The notes under the pieces: model-generated
Told to the model about the DNA's origin: nothing
Databases searched by the model: none
What the model saw: the letters and a program-made list of their open reading frames with translations, nothing else
Assembly: GCA_021816695.1 (NCBI GenBank)
Contig: JAKAXE010000018.1
Span: 1-32,790, forward strand
Length of the DNA stretch: 32,790 nt
Reading direction: 5' to 3'
DNA from: a bacterium
Lineage (GTDB): Bacteria; Chloroflexota; Dormibacteria; Aeolococcales; Bog-877
Shown: in pieces, positions 15,175 through 22,993 of the stretch
Layout of the letters: every line of letters begins with the position of its first letter
How positions within the stretch are numbered: the stretch's first letter is position 1
Position numbers and translations under genes: made by a program

Positions 15175-15540
15175 ATGACCGAATATGAGATCGAGGGCGA
15201 CACTCTCAAGCTGACGGTGGAGGGCATGGACAAGGTGTGGTCGCTGCGCAGCCACCTCTCGATCCCCCTCAGCGACATCACCGACGCGAGGGCCGACCCG
15301 GAACGGGGCGCAGGGGCGCTCACCGGAGTCAAGGTGGCAGGCGCGCGGATCCCGGGAGTGCTCCAGGCGGGGACATTCGTGGACAGCGAGGGGATGGTGT
15401 TCTGGGATGTGCACCGCCCCGGGCACGCCATCGTCATCTCCCTGGAGCACGAGCACTACAAGCAGCTGATCATCGACGTGGCCGACCCCGCCACCGCGGC
15501 CCAGGAGATCTCGGAGGCCGCCCGCAGAGCCCGAGGCTGA
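15175..15540 (+). CDS. small PH-like protein of unknown function
   Basis: A 121-residue soluble protein, mostly beta strands with a C-terminal helix (PATAAQEISEAARRARG), resembling small bacterial PH-like domains. I do not recognise a characterised family. Visible segments include LTVEGMDKVWSLRSHLSIPL and AIVISLEHEHYKQLIIDVAD. An ATG 13 codons upstream lies within the promoter and is rejected. The gene diverges from the helix-turn-helix gene and shares its operator. It is followed after 51 bases by the metallo-hydrolase gene, with which it may be co-transcribed. Confidence 0.8.
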   Translation: MTEYEIEGDTLKLTVEGMDKVWSLRSHLSIPLSDITDARADPERGAGALTGVKVAGARIPGVLQAGTFVDSEGMVFWDVHRPGHAIVISLEHEHYKQLIIDVADPATAAQEISEAARRARG

Positions 15541-15591
15541 GCCCCGGCCGGCGGTATCCTGGAGCCAGGGCCAGTTCATAGGGGGAACGCG

Positions 15592-16230
15592 ATGCTGGAA
15601 GGCTTCACCTGGTTCAAGCAGTCGGCGTACCGCTGGCAGGGTGACGGGCTCACGGTCTACATCGACCCGTGGGAGGTGACGACCACGGACGTGGCCGACC
15701 TGATCGTCATCACCCACGCCCACTTCGACCACTTCTCGCCCCCGGACATCGAGAAGGTGAGCGGGCCGCGGACGGTGGTGGTGGCCCCCCATGACATCGC
15801 CAAGGAGCTGTCCGGCAACGTCACCGCCGTGGCCCCGGGGGAGGTCCTGGAGGCCGCCGGGGTCCATCTGGAGACCGTCCCCGCCTACAACGTGGTGGAG
15901 GAGCGGCTGGAGGCCCACCCCAAGGCCAACGGCTGGGTGGGGTATCTCCTCACCCTGGGCGGGCACACCTACTACCACGCCGGGGACACCGACCGGCTGC
16001 CGGAGCTGGAGCGGCTGCGCACCGAGGTGGCCTTCCTGCCCATCGGAGGCACCTACACCATGGATGTGGGCGAGGCCGCCGGGCTGGCCCGGGCCATGGC
16101 CCCGCGCCTGGCGGTGCCCATGCACTACGGCTTCGTGGTTGGCAGCCGTGAGGACGCCGAGACCTTCCGGGCCAAGGCGGCCCCGGTGGAGGTGCGCACC
16201 CTGGATCCGGTCCACCCCTTCACCCAATGA
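15592..16230 (+). CDS. metallo-beta-lactamase-fold hydrolase (UPF0173/UlaG-like)
   Basis: A 212-residue MBL-fold protein. The metal motif THAHFDHFS (His42, His44, Asp46, His47) is intact. The third His may lie in the segment before [11 protein letters not shown], the bridging Asp is in [12 protein letters not shown], and the last His is in VPMHYGFVV. The short single-domain length and the [18 protein letters not shown] segment resemble UPF0173/UlaG-like hydrolases of unknown substrate. The ATG has GGGGG upstream and a possible own -10 (TATCCT at 15555-15560). Its stop overlaps the methylglyoxal synthase start (ATGA), so the two are translated together. Confidence 0.88.
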   Translation: MLEGFTWFKQSAYRWQGDGLTVYIDPWEVTTTDVADLIVITHAHFDHFSPPDIEKVSGPRTVVVAPHDIAKELSGNVTAVAPGEVLEAAGVHLETVPAYNVVEERLEAHPKANGWVGYLLTLGGHTYYHAGDTDRLPELERLRTEVAFLPIGGTYTMDVGEAAGLARAMAPRLAVPMHYGFVVGSREDAETFRAKAAPVEVRTLDPVHPFTQ

Positions 16231-16760
16231 GGGCGGAGGGGGGCCACCAGGAGGGTCCTCCCGCGCAGGATAGCTCGCCGCCCCTGCGCATCCCGGCTGG
16301 CGGGGGCGCCCAGGAGAAGGAGGCACGGGTCCTGGCGGTCGGGCTGGTGGCCCACGACCACAAGAAGCAGGATCTGGTCGAGTGGGGCCGGTTCAACCGG
16401 GGCAGCCTCAGCCCCCATCGGCTCTACGCCACCGGGACCACCGGCCGCCTGCTGGAGGCCGAGCTGGGACTCCCGGTGCAGTGCCTGCTCAGCGGTCCCC
16501 TGGGAGGTGACCAGCAGATGGGCAGCCTGATCGCCGACGGTACCATCGACCTCCTCATCTTCTTCTGGGACCCGCTGGAGCCCCAGCCCCACGATCCGGA
16601 CGTCCGCGCCCTGCTGCGGATCGCCGCCGTCTGGAACATCCCGGTGGCGACCAACCGCGCCTCGGCGGACTTCATCATCTCCTCGCCGCTGATGCGCTCC
16701 AGCTACCGCCGGCTGGTCCCCGACTACAGCGCCCACCAGGCCCGACTCGAGCGGGACTGA
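16227..16760 (+). CDS. mgsA: methylglyoxal synthase
   Basis: Converts dihydroxyacetone phosphate to methylglyoxal and phosphate, a bypass of lower glycolysis. The 177-residue protein carries the family residues: His43 in [11 protein letters not shown], Asp95 in [11 protein letters not shown], and Asp115, His122 and Asp125 in the [19 protein letters not shown] region, then [14 protein letters not shown]. About 33 extra residues precede the conserved first strand ([11 protein letters not shown]). The start at 16227 is set by the ATGA overlap with the metallo-hydrolase gene. Coupling to an MBL-fold enzyme invites the idea of a methylglyoxal-related hydrolysis, but the neighbour is not a typical glyoxalase II. 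Confidence 0.95.
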   Translation: MRAEGGHQEGPPAQDSSPPLRIPAGGGAQEKEARVLAVGLVAHDHKKQDLVEWGRFNRGSLSPHRLYATGTTGRLLEAELGLPVQCLLSGPLGGDQQMGSLIADGTIDLLIFFWDPLEPQPHDPDVRALLRIAAVWNIPVATNRASADFIISSPLMRSSYRRLVPDYSAHQARLERD

Positions 16761-16785
16761 GCGGCCGGCCCGGTTCGGTCCGCGC

Positions 16786-17655
16786 TCAGCTCCCGGCCCG
16801 CGAGGCCCGGACCAGACCCTCGGGCCCGAAGTGGGTGATCGCCCGGGCGGCCCACCGGGTCCCCTCGACCAGCGCCTCCATGAACGCCGGCTGGTCCAGG
16901 CGCTTCAGCTGCGCCAGACGGCCCAGCATCCCGCCGGCGAGGGCGTCCCCGGCACCGGTCGGGTCCGCCACCCGCTCCACGGGCGCCGCCGGCACCGGCC
17001 AATCGCCCTGGTCGGAGATCAGCCGGGCGCCGCGGGCCGAGTCCTTAAGGACCACGGCCCTGAGCCGGCCGCCCCGGAACAAGGTCCCCGTGCCCTCCGG
17101 GGCCAGAGCCTCCAGCTCCGGACGGTTGACAAAGAGAAGGTCGACCCGCCGGATGACCGCCTCCAGGCGGCGCCGGTGTCCCTGGATGAAGTCGCGCATG
17201 GTGTCCAGGGCCACCAGCTGCGGACTTGCCACCGCTTCCAGGAGCGCCAGCTGGCAGCGGGGCGGCATCGAGCCCAGGAAGAGGATCTCGCTCTGCCGCG
17301 CCGATTGCGGGGGGCTCGGCCTCCAGCGGGAGTAGACCCCCAGCTGCTGGCGCTCCTGCAGGGGCGCGCCCCCCTCCGGACCGTGCTCGGCCCGCCAGCG
17401 ATAGCTCCGGCCGGGTAGCAGCTCCACCCCTAACACGTCCACCCCGGCCCCGGCCAGTGGACCCGCCAGCTCGGCTCCGTCCGGACCGACCGCCCCCACC
17501 GCGTGCACCTGGCACAGCGGGGCGGCCGCCAGGCCAAAGTAGAGGAGCGAACCGCCCGGGACGAAGGCCCGGCCGGCCGGGGTCTGCAGCTCGTCGCGAC
17601 CCAGCGTGCCCCCGGCGGTGACCTCCCAGGGAGGGGCCGTGCCCGGCGTCCTCAG
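16786..17655 (-). CDS. PfkB-family sugar/nucleoside kinase, probable CTG start
   Basis: A 289-residue ribokinase-superfamily protein. Substrate-side motif AFVPGGSLLYFGLAAAP (Gly-Gly) lies near the N-terminus. The ATP/anion-hole signature VADPTGAGDALAGGMLGRLA, with its catalytic Asp, lies near the C-terminus; VVALDTMRDFI-like and FVNRPELEALA segments lie between. Members phosphorylate ribose, adenosine, fructose or similar sugars. No ATG, GTG or TTG is available in frame near the expected N-terminus. The best start is a CTG at 17655 that overlaps the stop of the upstream gene (CTGA). Convergent with mgsA. Specificity cannot be read from the sequence. Confidence 0.8.
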   Translation of the reverse strand: MRTPGTAPPWEVTAGGTLGRDELQTPAGRAFVPGGSLLYFGLAAAPLCQVHAVGAVGPDGAELAGPLAGAGVDVLGVELLPGRSYRWRAEHGPEGGAPLQERQQLGVYSRWRPSPPQSARQSEILFLGSMPPRCQLALLEAVASPQLVALDTMRDFIQGHRRRLEAVIRRVDLLFVNRPELEALAPEGTGTLFRGGRLRAVVLKDSARGARLISDQGDWPVPAAPVERVADPTGAGDALAGGMLGRLAQLKRLDQPAFMEALVEGTRWAARAITHFGPEGLVRASRAGS

Positions 17656-18041
17656 GTGGCGGGGAAGAGGGGTATCACCGGGGCCAGCCCGGATGGCCTT
17701 CCCCCCTGGGACTCGCGCAGAAGCTGCTCCTGGATCGCGAAGAGGCAGCTCCCCACAGAATCCGGGTGGCGCTCGCGGCGGAGGCGTGGGAGCAGCGCCG
17801 GCGCCACTTCTCGTGCCAGGTGGACGGCCCCGGCCCAGGTGGAGGTGGGGACCAGGGTGAGCTCCAAGAGGCGGGTCCGCTCCACCTCGTCCAGGAGCCG
17901 GTCGGTCGCCCGGATCCTCTCCCGCAGCCGCTGGCGGTGCCCGGCTCGAAAGGCGGACTGGGCGGCGGCCGCGGCGATCTCCAGCGCTGTGCGCTCGAAC
18001 TGGCTGGTGGAGGCGGGGCTGGCCGACATGGCGGCCATCAT
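17652..18041 (-). CDS. small helical protein of unknown function
   Basis: A 129-residue protein predicted to be largely helical and rich in Arg, Ala and Leu (FERTALEIAAAAAQSAFRAG, then DRLLDEVERTRLLELTL). I recognise no family. The start is one of a tandem ATGATG at 18041 or the ATGs at 18038/18029; none has a clear Shine-Dalgarno sequence. It is divergent from the Nudix gene with only 37 bases between starts. Its stop overlaps the probable CTG start of the PfkB kinase, which suggests translational coupling. It is judged real because its frame is open exactly between the divergent promoter and the kinase. Confidence 0.6.
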   Translation of the reverse strand: MMAAMSASPASTSQFERTALEIAAAAAQSAFRAGHRQRLRERIRATDRLLDEVERTRLLELTLVPTSTWAGAVHLAREVAPALLPRLRRERHPDSVGSCLFAIQEQLLRESQGGRPSGLAPVIPLFPAT

Positions 18042-18061
18042 ACGCAGCGCTGCTGGCGGCT

Positions 18062-18070
18062 CTATCGTAG
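18062..18070. promoter_or_regulatory. possible shared symmetric -10 between divergent genes
   Basis: CTATCGTAG is almost its own reverse complement. It reads TATCGT toward the Nudix gene and TACGAT toward the small helical-protein gene. Symmetric -10 elements can fire in both directions. No -35 boxes are evident, so this is tentative. Confidence 0.3.
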
Positions 18071-18078
18071 GGGTGGAG

Positions 18079-18645
18079 ATGGCAGACGAGAACACTGGGG
18101 GCCGGGACCAGCTGCTGGGCAGCGAGGAGCGGTTCCGGGGGCGCCTCCTGCGGCTCACCGTGGACGTGATCGAGGTGAGCACCGGGAGGCGCGCGCAGCG
18201 CGAGGTGGTCCACCACCCCGGGGGGGTCGGGGTGGTGGCGGTCACGGACGACGGCAGGGTGCTCCTGGTCCGCCAGTACCGCCACGCCGCTGGAGAACAC
18301 CTCTGGGAGATCCCCGCCGGGGGGAGGGAGGAGGGGGAGTCGGTCCTGGAGACGGCCCGCAGGGAGCTGGCCGAGGAGACCGGGTATGGGGCGGAGTCCT
18401 GGCTGGGGCTGGGGGCCACCTACCTGGCTCCGGGCTACAGCACTGAGCTGCTCTGGTATTTCCGGGCCAGCGCGCTGAGCCAGATCGAGGAGCCCCATCC
18501 CGACCCGGACGAGGTGCTGGAGGCCCGGCTGTTCACGATCGAGGAGCTCCTGGAGCTCGCCTACCAGGGGCAGTTGCGGGACGCCAAGACGCTGGCGGGC
18601 CTGGCCCTGGCCGGGATCCTGCGGCTGGTTCCGGCTGCCGGATAG
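18079..18645 (+). CDS. Nudix hydrolase, ADP-ribose pyrophosphatase type
   Basis: A 188-residue Nudix protein with a complete Nudix box at residues 81-103 (G, five residues, E, seven residues, REL-A-EE-T-G-Y). The upstream strand RVLLVRQYRHAAGEHLWEIP and the following GLGATYLAPGYSTE are typical of ADP-ribose pyrophosphatases (NudF-like), which cleave ADP-ribose to AMP and ribose 5-phosphate. ATG start at 18079; a GTG at 18073 is an alternative. The macrodomain gene follows after five bases, so both very probably act on ADP-ribose compounds. Confidence 0.9.
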   Translation: MADENTGGRDQLLGSEERFRGRLLRLTVDVIEVSTGRRAQREVVHHPGGVGVVAVTDDGRVLLVRQYRHAAGEHLWEIPAGGREEGESVLETARRELAEETGYGAESWLGLGATYLAPGYSTELLWYFRASALSQIEEPHPDPDEVLEARLFTIEELLELAYQGQLRDAKTLAGLALAGILRLVPAAG

Positions 18646-18650
18646 CCGGC

Positions 18651-19154
18651 GTGGCCGGGGTCGAGGTCCTGGTCGGCGACATAACCCAGGTGGAGTGCGA
18701 CGCCATGGTCAATGCCGCCAACTCCCAGCTCCACCGCGGCGGCGGTGTGGACGGGGCCATCCACCGGGCGGCCGGGCCGGGCCTGCAGGCGGAGCTGAGC
18801 TCCCGGTACCCGCAGGGGTGTCCCACCGGCTCCGCGGTGCTCACCTCCGGGTATCTACTTCCCTGCCGCCACCTGGTGCACGCGGTGGGCCCGGTGTGGC
18901 GCGGTGGGGAGAGAGGAGAGCCCCAGCAGCTGGCGTCCGCCTACCGAACCGCCCTGGCCCTGGCCGCGGGGGCGGGATGCCGGGTGGTGGCCGCGCCCTT
19001 GATCAGCACCGGGGTGTTCGGCTACCCGCTGGTGGAGGCGGCCGCCATCGCCGTGGCCGCCGCGGGGGCCGCACCGGAGCCGGTGGAGCGGGTCATCTTG
19101 GTCGCCTTCGACCGCGAGGCGGAGGCGGCGCTGCTCAGGGCCATCTCCAGCTGA
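18651..19154 (+). CDS. macrodomain ADP-ribosyl hydrolase (YmdB-like)
   Basis: A 167-residue stand-alone macrodomain. It has the signature start VLVGDITQVECDAMVNAANS, the glycine-rich loop LHRGGGVDGAIHRAAGPGL with the Asp typical of O-acetyl-ADP-ribose deacetylases, and the phosphate loop PLISTGVFGYPLVEAA. Such enzymes remove ADP-ribose from acetyl, protein or nucleic-acid linkages. The GTG start is five bases after the Nudix stop codon, so this enzyme probably releases ADP-ribose that the Nudix enzyme then splits. Confidence 0.92.
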   Translation: MAGVEVLVGDITQVECDAMVNAANSQLHRGGGVDGAIHRAAGPGLQAELSSRYPQGCPTGSAVLTSGYLLPCRHLVHAVGPVWRGGERGEPQQLASAYRTALALAAGAGCRVVAAPLISTGVFGYPLVEAAAIAVAAAGAAPEPVERVILVAFDREAEAALLRAISS

Positions 19155-19326
19155 CCTCTCCGGGCACAGGCCCCTCCGCCGCCCCGTCGGCTTCTAACTT
19201 CGAAGGAGCGCGAGACCGAGAAAGCGGCCCGGGTGATCGGCGTTGTGGCTCCGCCGCAGCCGGAGAGACCAGAACGTGGCGGGCGAGAGCGTGGGTGGCA
19301 CCGAGATCTCCCCAGCCCCTCCTCGC
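19155..19326. other. spacer between convergent genes
   Basis: No gene is seen. It contains the small palindrome CTTCGAAG near 19197-19204 and other weak inverted repeats, but no convincing terminator. Confidence 0.4.
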
Positions 19327-19917
19327 CTAGACCCCGGCCGCCGGCTGCGCCAGCTCAGCCAGGCGGGTGACGGTGGCCCAGTTGCGGGTGGTGGCCCGGA
19401 CTCCCAGCTTGCGTTCGAAGAAGGAGTTGGTGAGCTTGCTGTCGCTGTACCGCCCGGAGCAGCGGAGGTACACCTCCCGTCCGACCACCAGGAACCGGTC
19501 CGGCTCCCCGGAGGCGGGGTCGAGGGCGGAGAGGCGGGCGGCGTCCGGCGGCGCCGCCAGGAAAGTCACGTGCCAGCCCCCGGGGTCTCCTCCCAGCGGG
19601 TTGGCGCGAGCTACAGTCGCCATCTGGTCCGCTGACCGCACCAGCACGTCCACCTGGTCCAGCCCCAGCTCCGCGAGCTTGGCGGCCAGACCCTGGGAGA
19701 CATCCTCCTCGCGCGGGACGGCCGGGAGGAAGACCAGGTTGCCACTCTGGAGGTGGGTGACAGCGTCGGTGTGGCCGAGATCGGTGGCGAGATCCGCCAG
19801 CTGGCGCATGGAGATGCGGTTGTGGTTTCCCACGTTGACTGCGCGGAGCATGGCCACGAAGCGGGCGCGCCCGTCTCCCGGGGCCGGTACGCTCTTGCCG
19901 GACCGGGTCCCGGTCAA
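19327..19917 (-). CDS. DUF1697 family protein
   Basis: A protein of about 196 residues with the DUF1697 hallmark RFVAMLRAVNVGNHNRISMR, then VTHLQSGNLVF and the C-terminal SKLTNSFFERKLGVRATTRNWATV. The family is widespread and uncharacterised. The start is uncertain: the TTG at 19917 gives a length close to the family norm, while the GTG at 19857 or ATG at 19851 would cut the first strand. No strong ribosome-binding site distinguishes them. It diverges from the YjbQ gene at 19960 and is convergent with the macrodomain gene. Confidence 0.8.
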   Translation of the reverse strand: MTGTRSGKSVPAPGDGRARFVAMLRAVNVGNHNRISMRQLADLATDLGHTDAVTHLQSGNLVFLPAVPREEDVSQGLAAKLAELGLDQVDVLVRSADQMATVARANPLGGDPGGWHVTFLAAPPDAARLSALDPASGEPDRFLVVGREVYLRCSGRYSDSKLTNSFFERKLGVRATTRNWATVTRLAELAQPAAGV

Positions 19918-19959
19918 CGGATGCGTCCGGCGGTGGAGATGGGATAGGGAGGACAGGCG

Positions 19960-20364
19960 GTGGACACGGTGGAGCTGGTCGTGGACACAAGTGGGCGCAG
20001 CATATCCGACCTCACCTCGGAGCTGCGAAGCTTCTGCCAGGGGCGGCGGGACGGTCTGGTGAACGCCTTCTGTCCCCACGCAACCGCCGCCCTGGTGCTC
20101 ATGGAGACGGGCGCCGGGAGCGACCTGGACCTTCTGGACTGGCTTCAGGCCCACCTACCCCGGGACGCGCGCTATCGCCACCAGCACGGGTCCCCGGGCC
20201 ACGGCGCCGGCCATCTCCTGCCTGCCCTGCTCGGCGCCTCGATCACCGTTCCCGTCCTGGGAGGCGAGCCCCTCCTCGGGACCTGGCAATCCCTCCTCCT
20301 CCTGGACACCAATCTGGAGAACAACCGGCGCCGGGTGAGGCTCTCCTTCCTCCCCGCCGGCTGA
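19960..20364 (+). CDS. YjbQ/UPF0047 family protein
   Basis: A 134-residue UPF0047 protein, the family annotated as secondary thiamine-phosphate synthase because YjbQ can replace ThiE weakly. It contains FCPHATAALVLMETG, GSPGHGAGHLLPALLGASIT with the conserved His residues, and PLLGTWQSLLLLDTN near the end. The GTG start is preceded by GGGAGGA at six bases. The in vivo function of the family is not settled. The amidase gene follows after 40 bases. Confidence 0.88.
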   Translation: MDTVELVVDTSGRSISDLTSELRSFCQGRRDGLVNAFCPHATAALVLMETGAGSDLDLLDWLQAHLPRDARYRHQHGSPGHGAGHLLPALLGASITVPVLGGEPLLGTWQSLLLLDTNLENNRRRVRLSFLPAG

Positions 20365-20389
20365 GCCGCGCTCCGGCGGCTCGGGGCGG

Positions 20390-20395
20390 TAAGGT
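20390..20395 (+). promoter_or_regulatory. possible -10 box of amidase gene
   Basis: TAAGGT nine bases before the ATG at 20405, with no Shine-Dalgarno sequence in between. It would give a leader of only a few bases. No -35 is evident, and read-through from the YjbQ gene is also possible. Confidence 0.3.
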
Positions 20396-20404
20396 GGGCG
20401 TGCC

Positions 20405-21820
20405 ATGAGCGGTCCCCGTGAGCCCGCCGACCTGTCGGCGCTGGAGCTCGCCGGCGCGATCCGGCGGCGCGAGCTCAGCTGCGTGGAGGCGCTGGAGTCC
20501 TGCCTCCGGCGGGTGGACGAGCGTGACAGGGATCTGGGCGCCATCGTGTGGCGCGACGACCAGGAGGCGTTGGGCGCCGCCCGGCGGGCGGACCAGCAGG
20601 TCGCCCACAGCCGCCCGGAGGACCTCCCTCCCTTCATGGGAGTCCCAATCCCGGTGAAGGACCTGACGCTGGTCGAGGGCTGGCCGGTCACCTTCGGGTC
20701 GCGCGGCGCTCCGCCGGGGATGTCTGACCACGACGAGTTGGTCGTTGGCGCCCTCCGCCGGGCTGGCTTCACCCTGGCCGGGCGCACCAACACCCCCGAG
20801 TTCGGGCTGATCACGGCGGCCGAGAACCTCCGCTATCCCTTCACGCGCAATCCCTGGGACCGCACTAGGACTCCGGGCGGCTCCAGCGGGGGCGCGGCGG
20901 CGGCGGTGGCCGGCGGCTTGTTTCCTCTGGCCCACGGCAACGACGGCGGCGGCTCGATCAGGATCCCCGCCTCCTGCTGTGGCCTGGTGGGCCTCAAGGT
21001 CAGCCGTGGGCGCGTTCCCACCCTGGTGACCTACTGGGACGGCGCCGCAGCGGAGGGGGTGCTGACCCACACTGTGGCCGACACGGCCGCGGTTCTGGAT
21101 GTGATCTGCGGCCCCGATCCACTCTGCTGGTACAACGCTCCCGCCCCACCCCGCCCGTTCCTGGAGGAGGTGGGCCGGGATCCGGGCCGGCTGCGGGTGG
21201 GGGTGGTGACCGAGGCACCCCTCGGGATGCCGGCGGCCGATCCCTGCCGGGAGGCGGTCGAGGCGACCGCGCGGGGGCTGGAGGCGCTGGGCCACATCCC
21301 GATCGAGGCCCGGGTGGAGCTCACCCCTGAGGAGGTCTCGGCCTTCATGCAGGTCACCGGAGCCGGGCTGGCCGACTTCCCCGGGGTCGCCTGGGAGGAG
21401 ACCGAGCCTCACGTCCAGGCCTCCCACGCCGGGGCACAGGCCGTGACCAGCCTGGAGTACACCGCCGCCACCCACACCCTGCAACGCTTCTCCCGGCGGC
21501 TGGTGGCGAGGTGGGGCTCGGAGTTCGACCTGCTGATCACCCCCACCATGACCATCGAGCCCCCTCAGGTGGGCGAGGTCATGGCCGCCGCGCACGAGGC
21601 TGGACCGGGGCCGGCCCTCCCGGTCCTGCAGATGGCGCTGCTCACCTCCATCTTCAACATAACCGGCCAACCGGCCATCTCCCTGCCCCTCGGACAGACG
21701 GGGGAGGGGCTCCCCGTGGGGGTCCAGCTGGTGGGGCGGCCCTTCGATGATGCCGGCCTTCTGCGGCTGGCGGCCCAGCTGGAGTCGGCCATGCCCTGGT
21801 CAGGAAGGAGAGCTCCCTAG
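20405..21820 (+). CDS. amidase signature family hydrolase
   Basis: A 471-residue amidase-signature enzyme with the Ser-Ser-Lys triad in place: Lys85 in GVPIPVKDLT, the cis-Ser in TPGGSSGGAAAAVAGG (160/161) and the nucleophile Ser184 in GNDGGGSIRIPAS. The family hydrolyses amides, and GatA is a relative. No GatB or GatC genes are nearby and the AAENLRYPFTRNPWDRT region looks like a generic amidase, so a catabolic or detoxifying amidase is more likely than the tRNA amidotransferase subunit. Substrate unknown. Confidence 0.9.
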   Translation: MSGPREPADLSALELAGAIRRRELSCVEALESCLRRVDERDRDLGAIVWRDDQEALGAARRADQQVAHSRPEDLPPFMGVPIPVKDLTLVEGWPVTFGSRGAPPGMSDHDELVVGALRRAGFTLAGRTNTPEFGLITAAENLRYPFTRNPWDRTRTPGGSSGGAAAAVAGGLFPLAHGNDGGGSIRIPASCCGLVGLKVSRGRVPTLVTYWDGAAAEGVLTHTVADTAAVLDVICGPDPLCWYNAPAPPRPFLEEVGRDPGRLRVGVVTEAPLGMPAADPCREAVEATARGLEALGHIPIEARVELTPEEVSAFMQVTGAGLADFPGVAWEETEPHVQASHAGAQAVTSLEYTAATHTLQRFSRRLVARWGSEFDLLITPTMTIEPPQVGEVMAAAHEAGPGPALPVLQMALLTSIFNITGQPAISLPLGQTGEGLPVGVQLVGRPFDDAGLLRLAAQLESAMPWSGRRAP

Positions 21821-21966
21821 CCAAAGTCAGGCAACGGGCCGCCGGTGATCGGTCCTGGGACGTTCCGGTTGGGAGGTACGGCCACCCAGAGCCCCTCGAC
21901 CCGGAGACTCTGCGACCTGCCGGACCGAGCCCGGCGGTCGCCGGAGCCAAAGCGCCGAGGCCGGAC

Positions 21967-21994
21967 CTGACCGGGCCGCCGGGGGCGGTATCCT
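21967..21994 (+). promoter_or_regulatory. leaderless promoter of ABC exporter operon
   Basis: CTGACC (21967-21972), a 16-base spacer and TATCCT (21989-21994) precede the ATG at 22001 by exactly six bases. This predicts a leaderless mRNA. The -35 box matches TTGACA at four of six positions. Confidence 0.5.
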
Positions 21995-22000
21995 GCCGCC

Positions 22001-22993
22001 ATGGTCCAAGCGGCTCCGGGCCCGGGGGGAGACGGAGGGGAGCTGCCGACCCGCGATGGGCCCGCGCTCCGGGTATCGGGGCTCACCAAGCGCTTCGGGG
22101 ATCGGGCGGCCTTCGAAGACGTCTCCTTCGAGGTCGCCCGGGGCGAGGTCTTCGGGTTCCTCGGGCCCAATGGGGCCGGCAAGACCACCACCGTCCGGAC
22201 GCTGGGCACCCTGATCGCCCCCACCTCGGGGTCGGCGGAGGTAGCCGGCCTACCGCTCTCCCCCCAGAACGGCGAAGCGATCCGGCGGCGGATCTCGGTG
22301 ATGCCCGAGAACCCCGGGCTCTACTCCCGGCTCACGGTCAGGGAGAACCTGGAGCTGTTCGCCTCCCTGTACGGCCTGCGCTCCCCGGGCGAGCGCATCG
22401 CCGGGGCGCTGGACGCGGTCCGGCTGGCGGACCGCTCCGAGGACCGCTGCGGGCAGCTCTCCAAGGGGCTGCGGCAGCGAGTCGGGCTGGCCCGCGCCCT
22501 TCTCAACGATCCCGAGGTCATGTTCCTCGACGAACCCACCTCCGGGTTGGACCCGGTGGCGGCCCGGGAGGTCCACGACCTGATCAACGGGTGGCGCCAG
22601 CGCGGGGTCACCGTCTTCCTCACCACCCACCGGCTGGAGGAGGCGGAGCGGCTCTGCGACCGGGTGGCGATCCTCAACACCCGCCTGAGGAGCGTGGGAA
22701 GCCCCAAGGACCTGCGGGCGAGGCTCTTCGGCGGCTCGCTGGTGGTGGAGACGGCCACGCCCCTGCCCGACCCTCGGGCGGTGTTCGCCGGCGTGGCCGC
22801 GGTCCGGGAGTGGAGCGAGGGGGACCACGGCGCCTATGTGCTCAGCGTCGCCGACCCGCGCCAGGCGGCGCCCCAAGTGGCCCGCGCGGTGGTGGCCGCC
22901 GGAGCCGACCTGGTCTCCTTGGCTGAGTCCCAGCACTCCCTGGAGGACGTGTACCTGCAGCTGATCGACGACGGCGGGTCGGCGCCGCAGTGA
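22001..22993 (+). CDS. ABC-2 type exporter ATP-binding protein
   Basis: A 330-residue ABC ATPase of the drug/sodium/DUF4162-type exporter class. Walker A GPNGAGKT (55-62), the Q-loop region before NPGLYSRLTVRENLELF, signature QLSKGLRQRVGLARA, Walker B EVMFLDEP and H-loop TTHRLEEAERL are all intact. A C-terminal domain of about 90 residues follows, as in NatA-like ATPases. Its last codons overlap the permease start (GTGA), so both form one exporter. Cargo unknown. Confidence 0.95.
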   Translation: MVQAAPGPGGDGGELPTRDGPALRVSGLTKRFGDRAAFEDVSFEVARGEVFGFLGPNGAGKTTTVRTLGTLIAPTSGSAEVAGLPLSPQNGEAIRRRISVMPENPGLYSRLTVRENLELFASLYGLRSPGERIAGALDAVRLADRSEDRCGQLSKGLRQRVGLARALLNDPEVMFLDEPTSGLDPVAAREVHDLINGWRQRGVTVFLTTHRLEEAERLCDRVAILNTRLRSVGSPKDLRARLFGGSLVVETATPLPDPRAVFAGVAAVREWSEGDHGAYVLSVADPRQAAPQVARAVVAAGADLVSLAESQHSLEDVYLQLIDDGGSAPQ

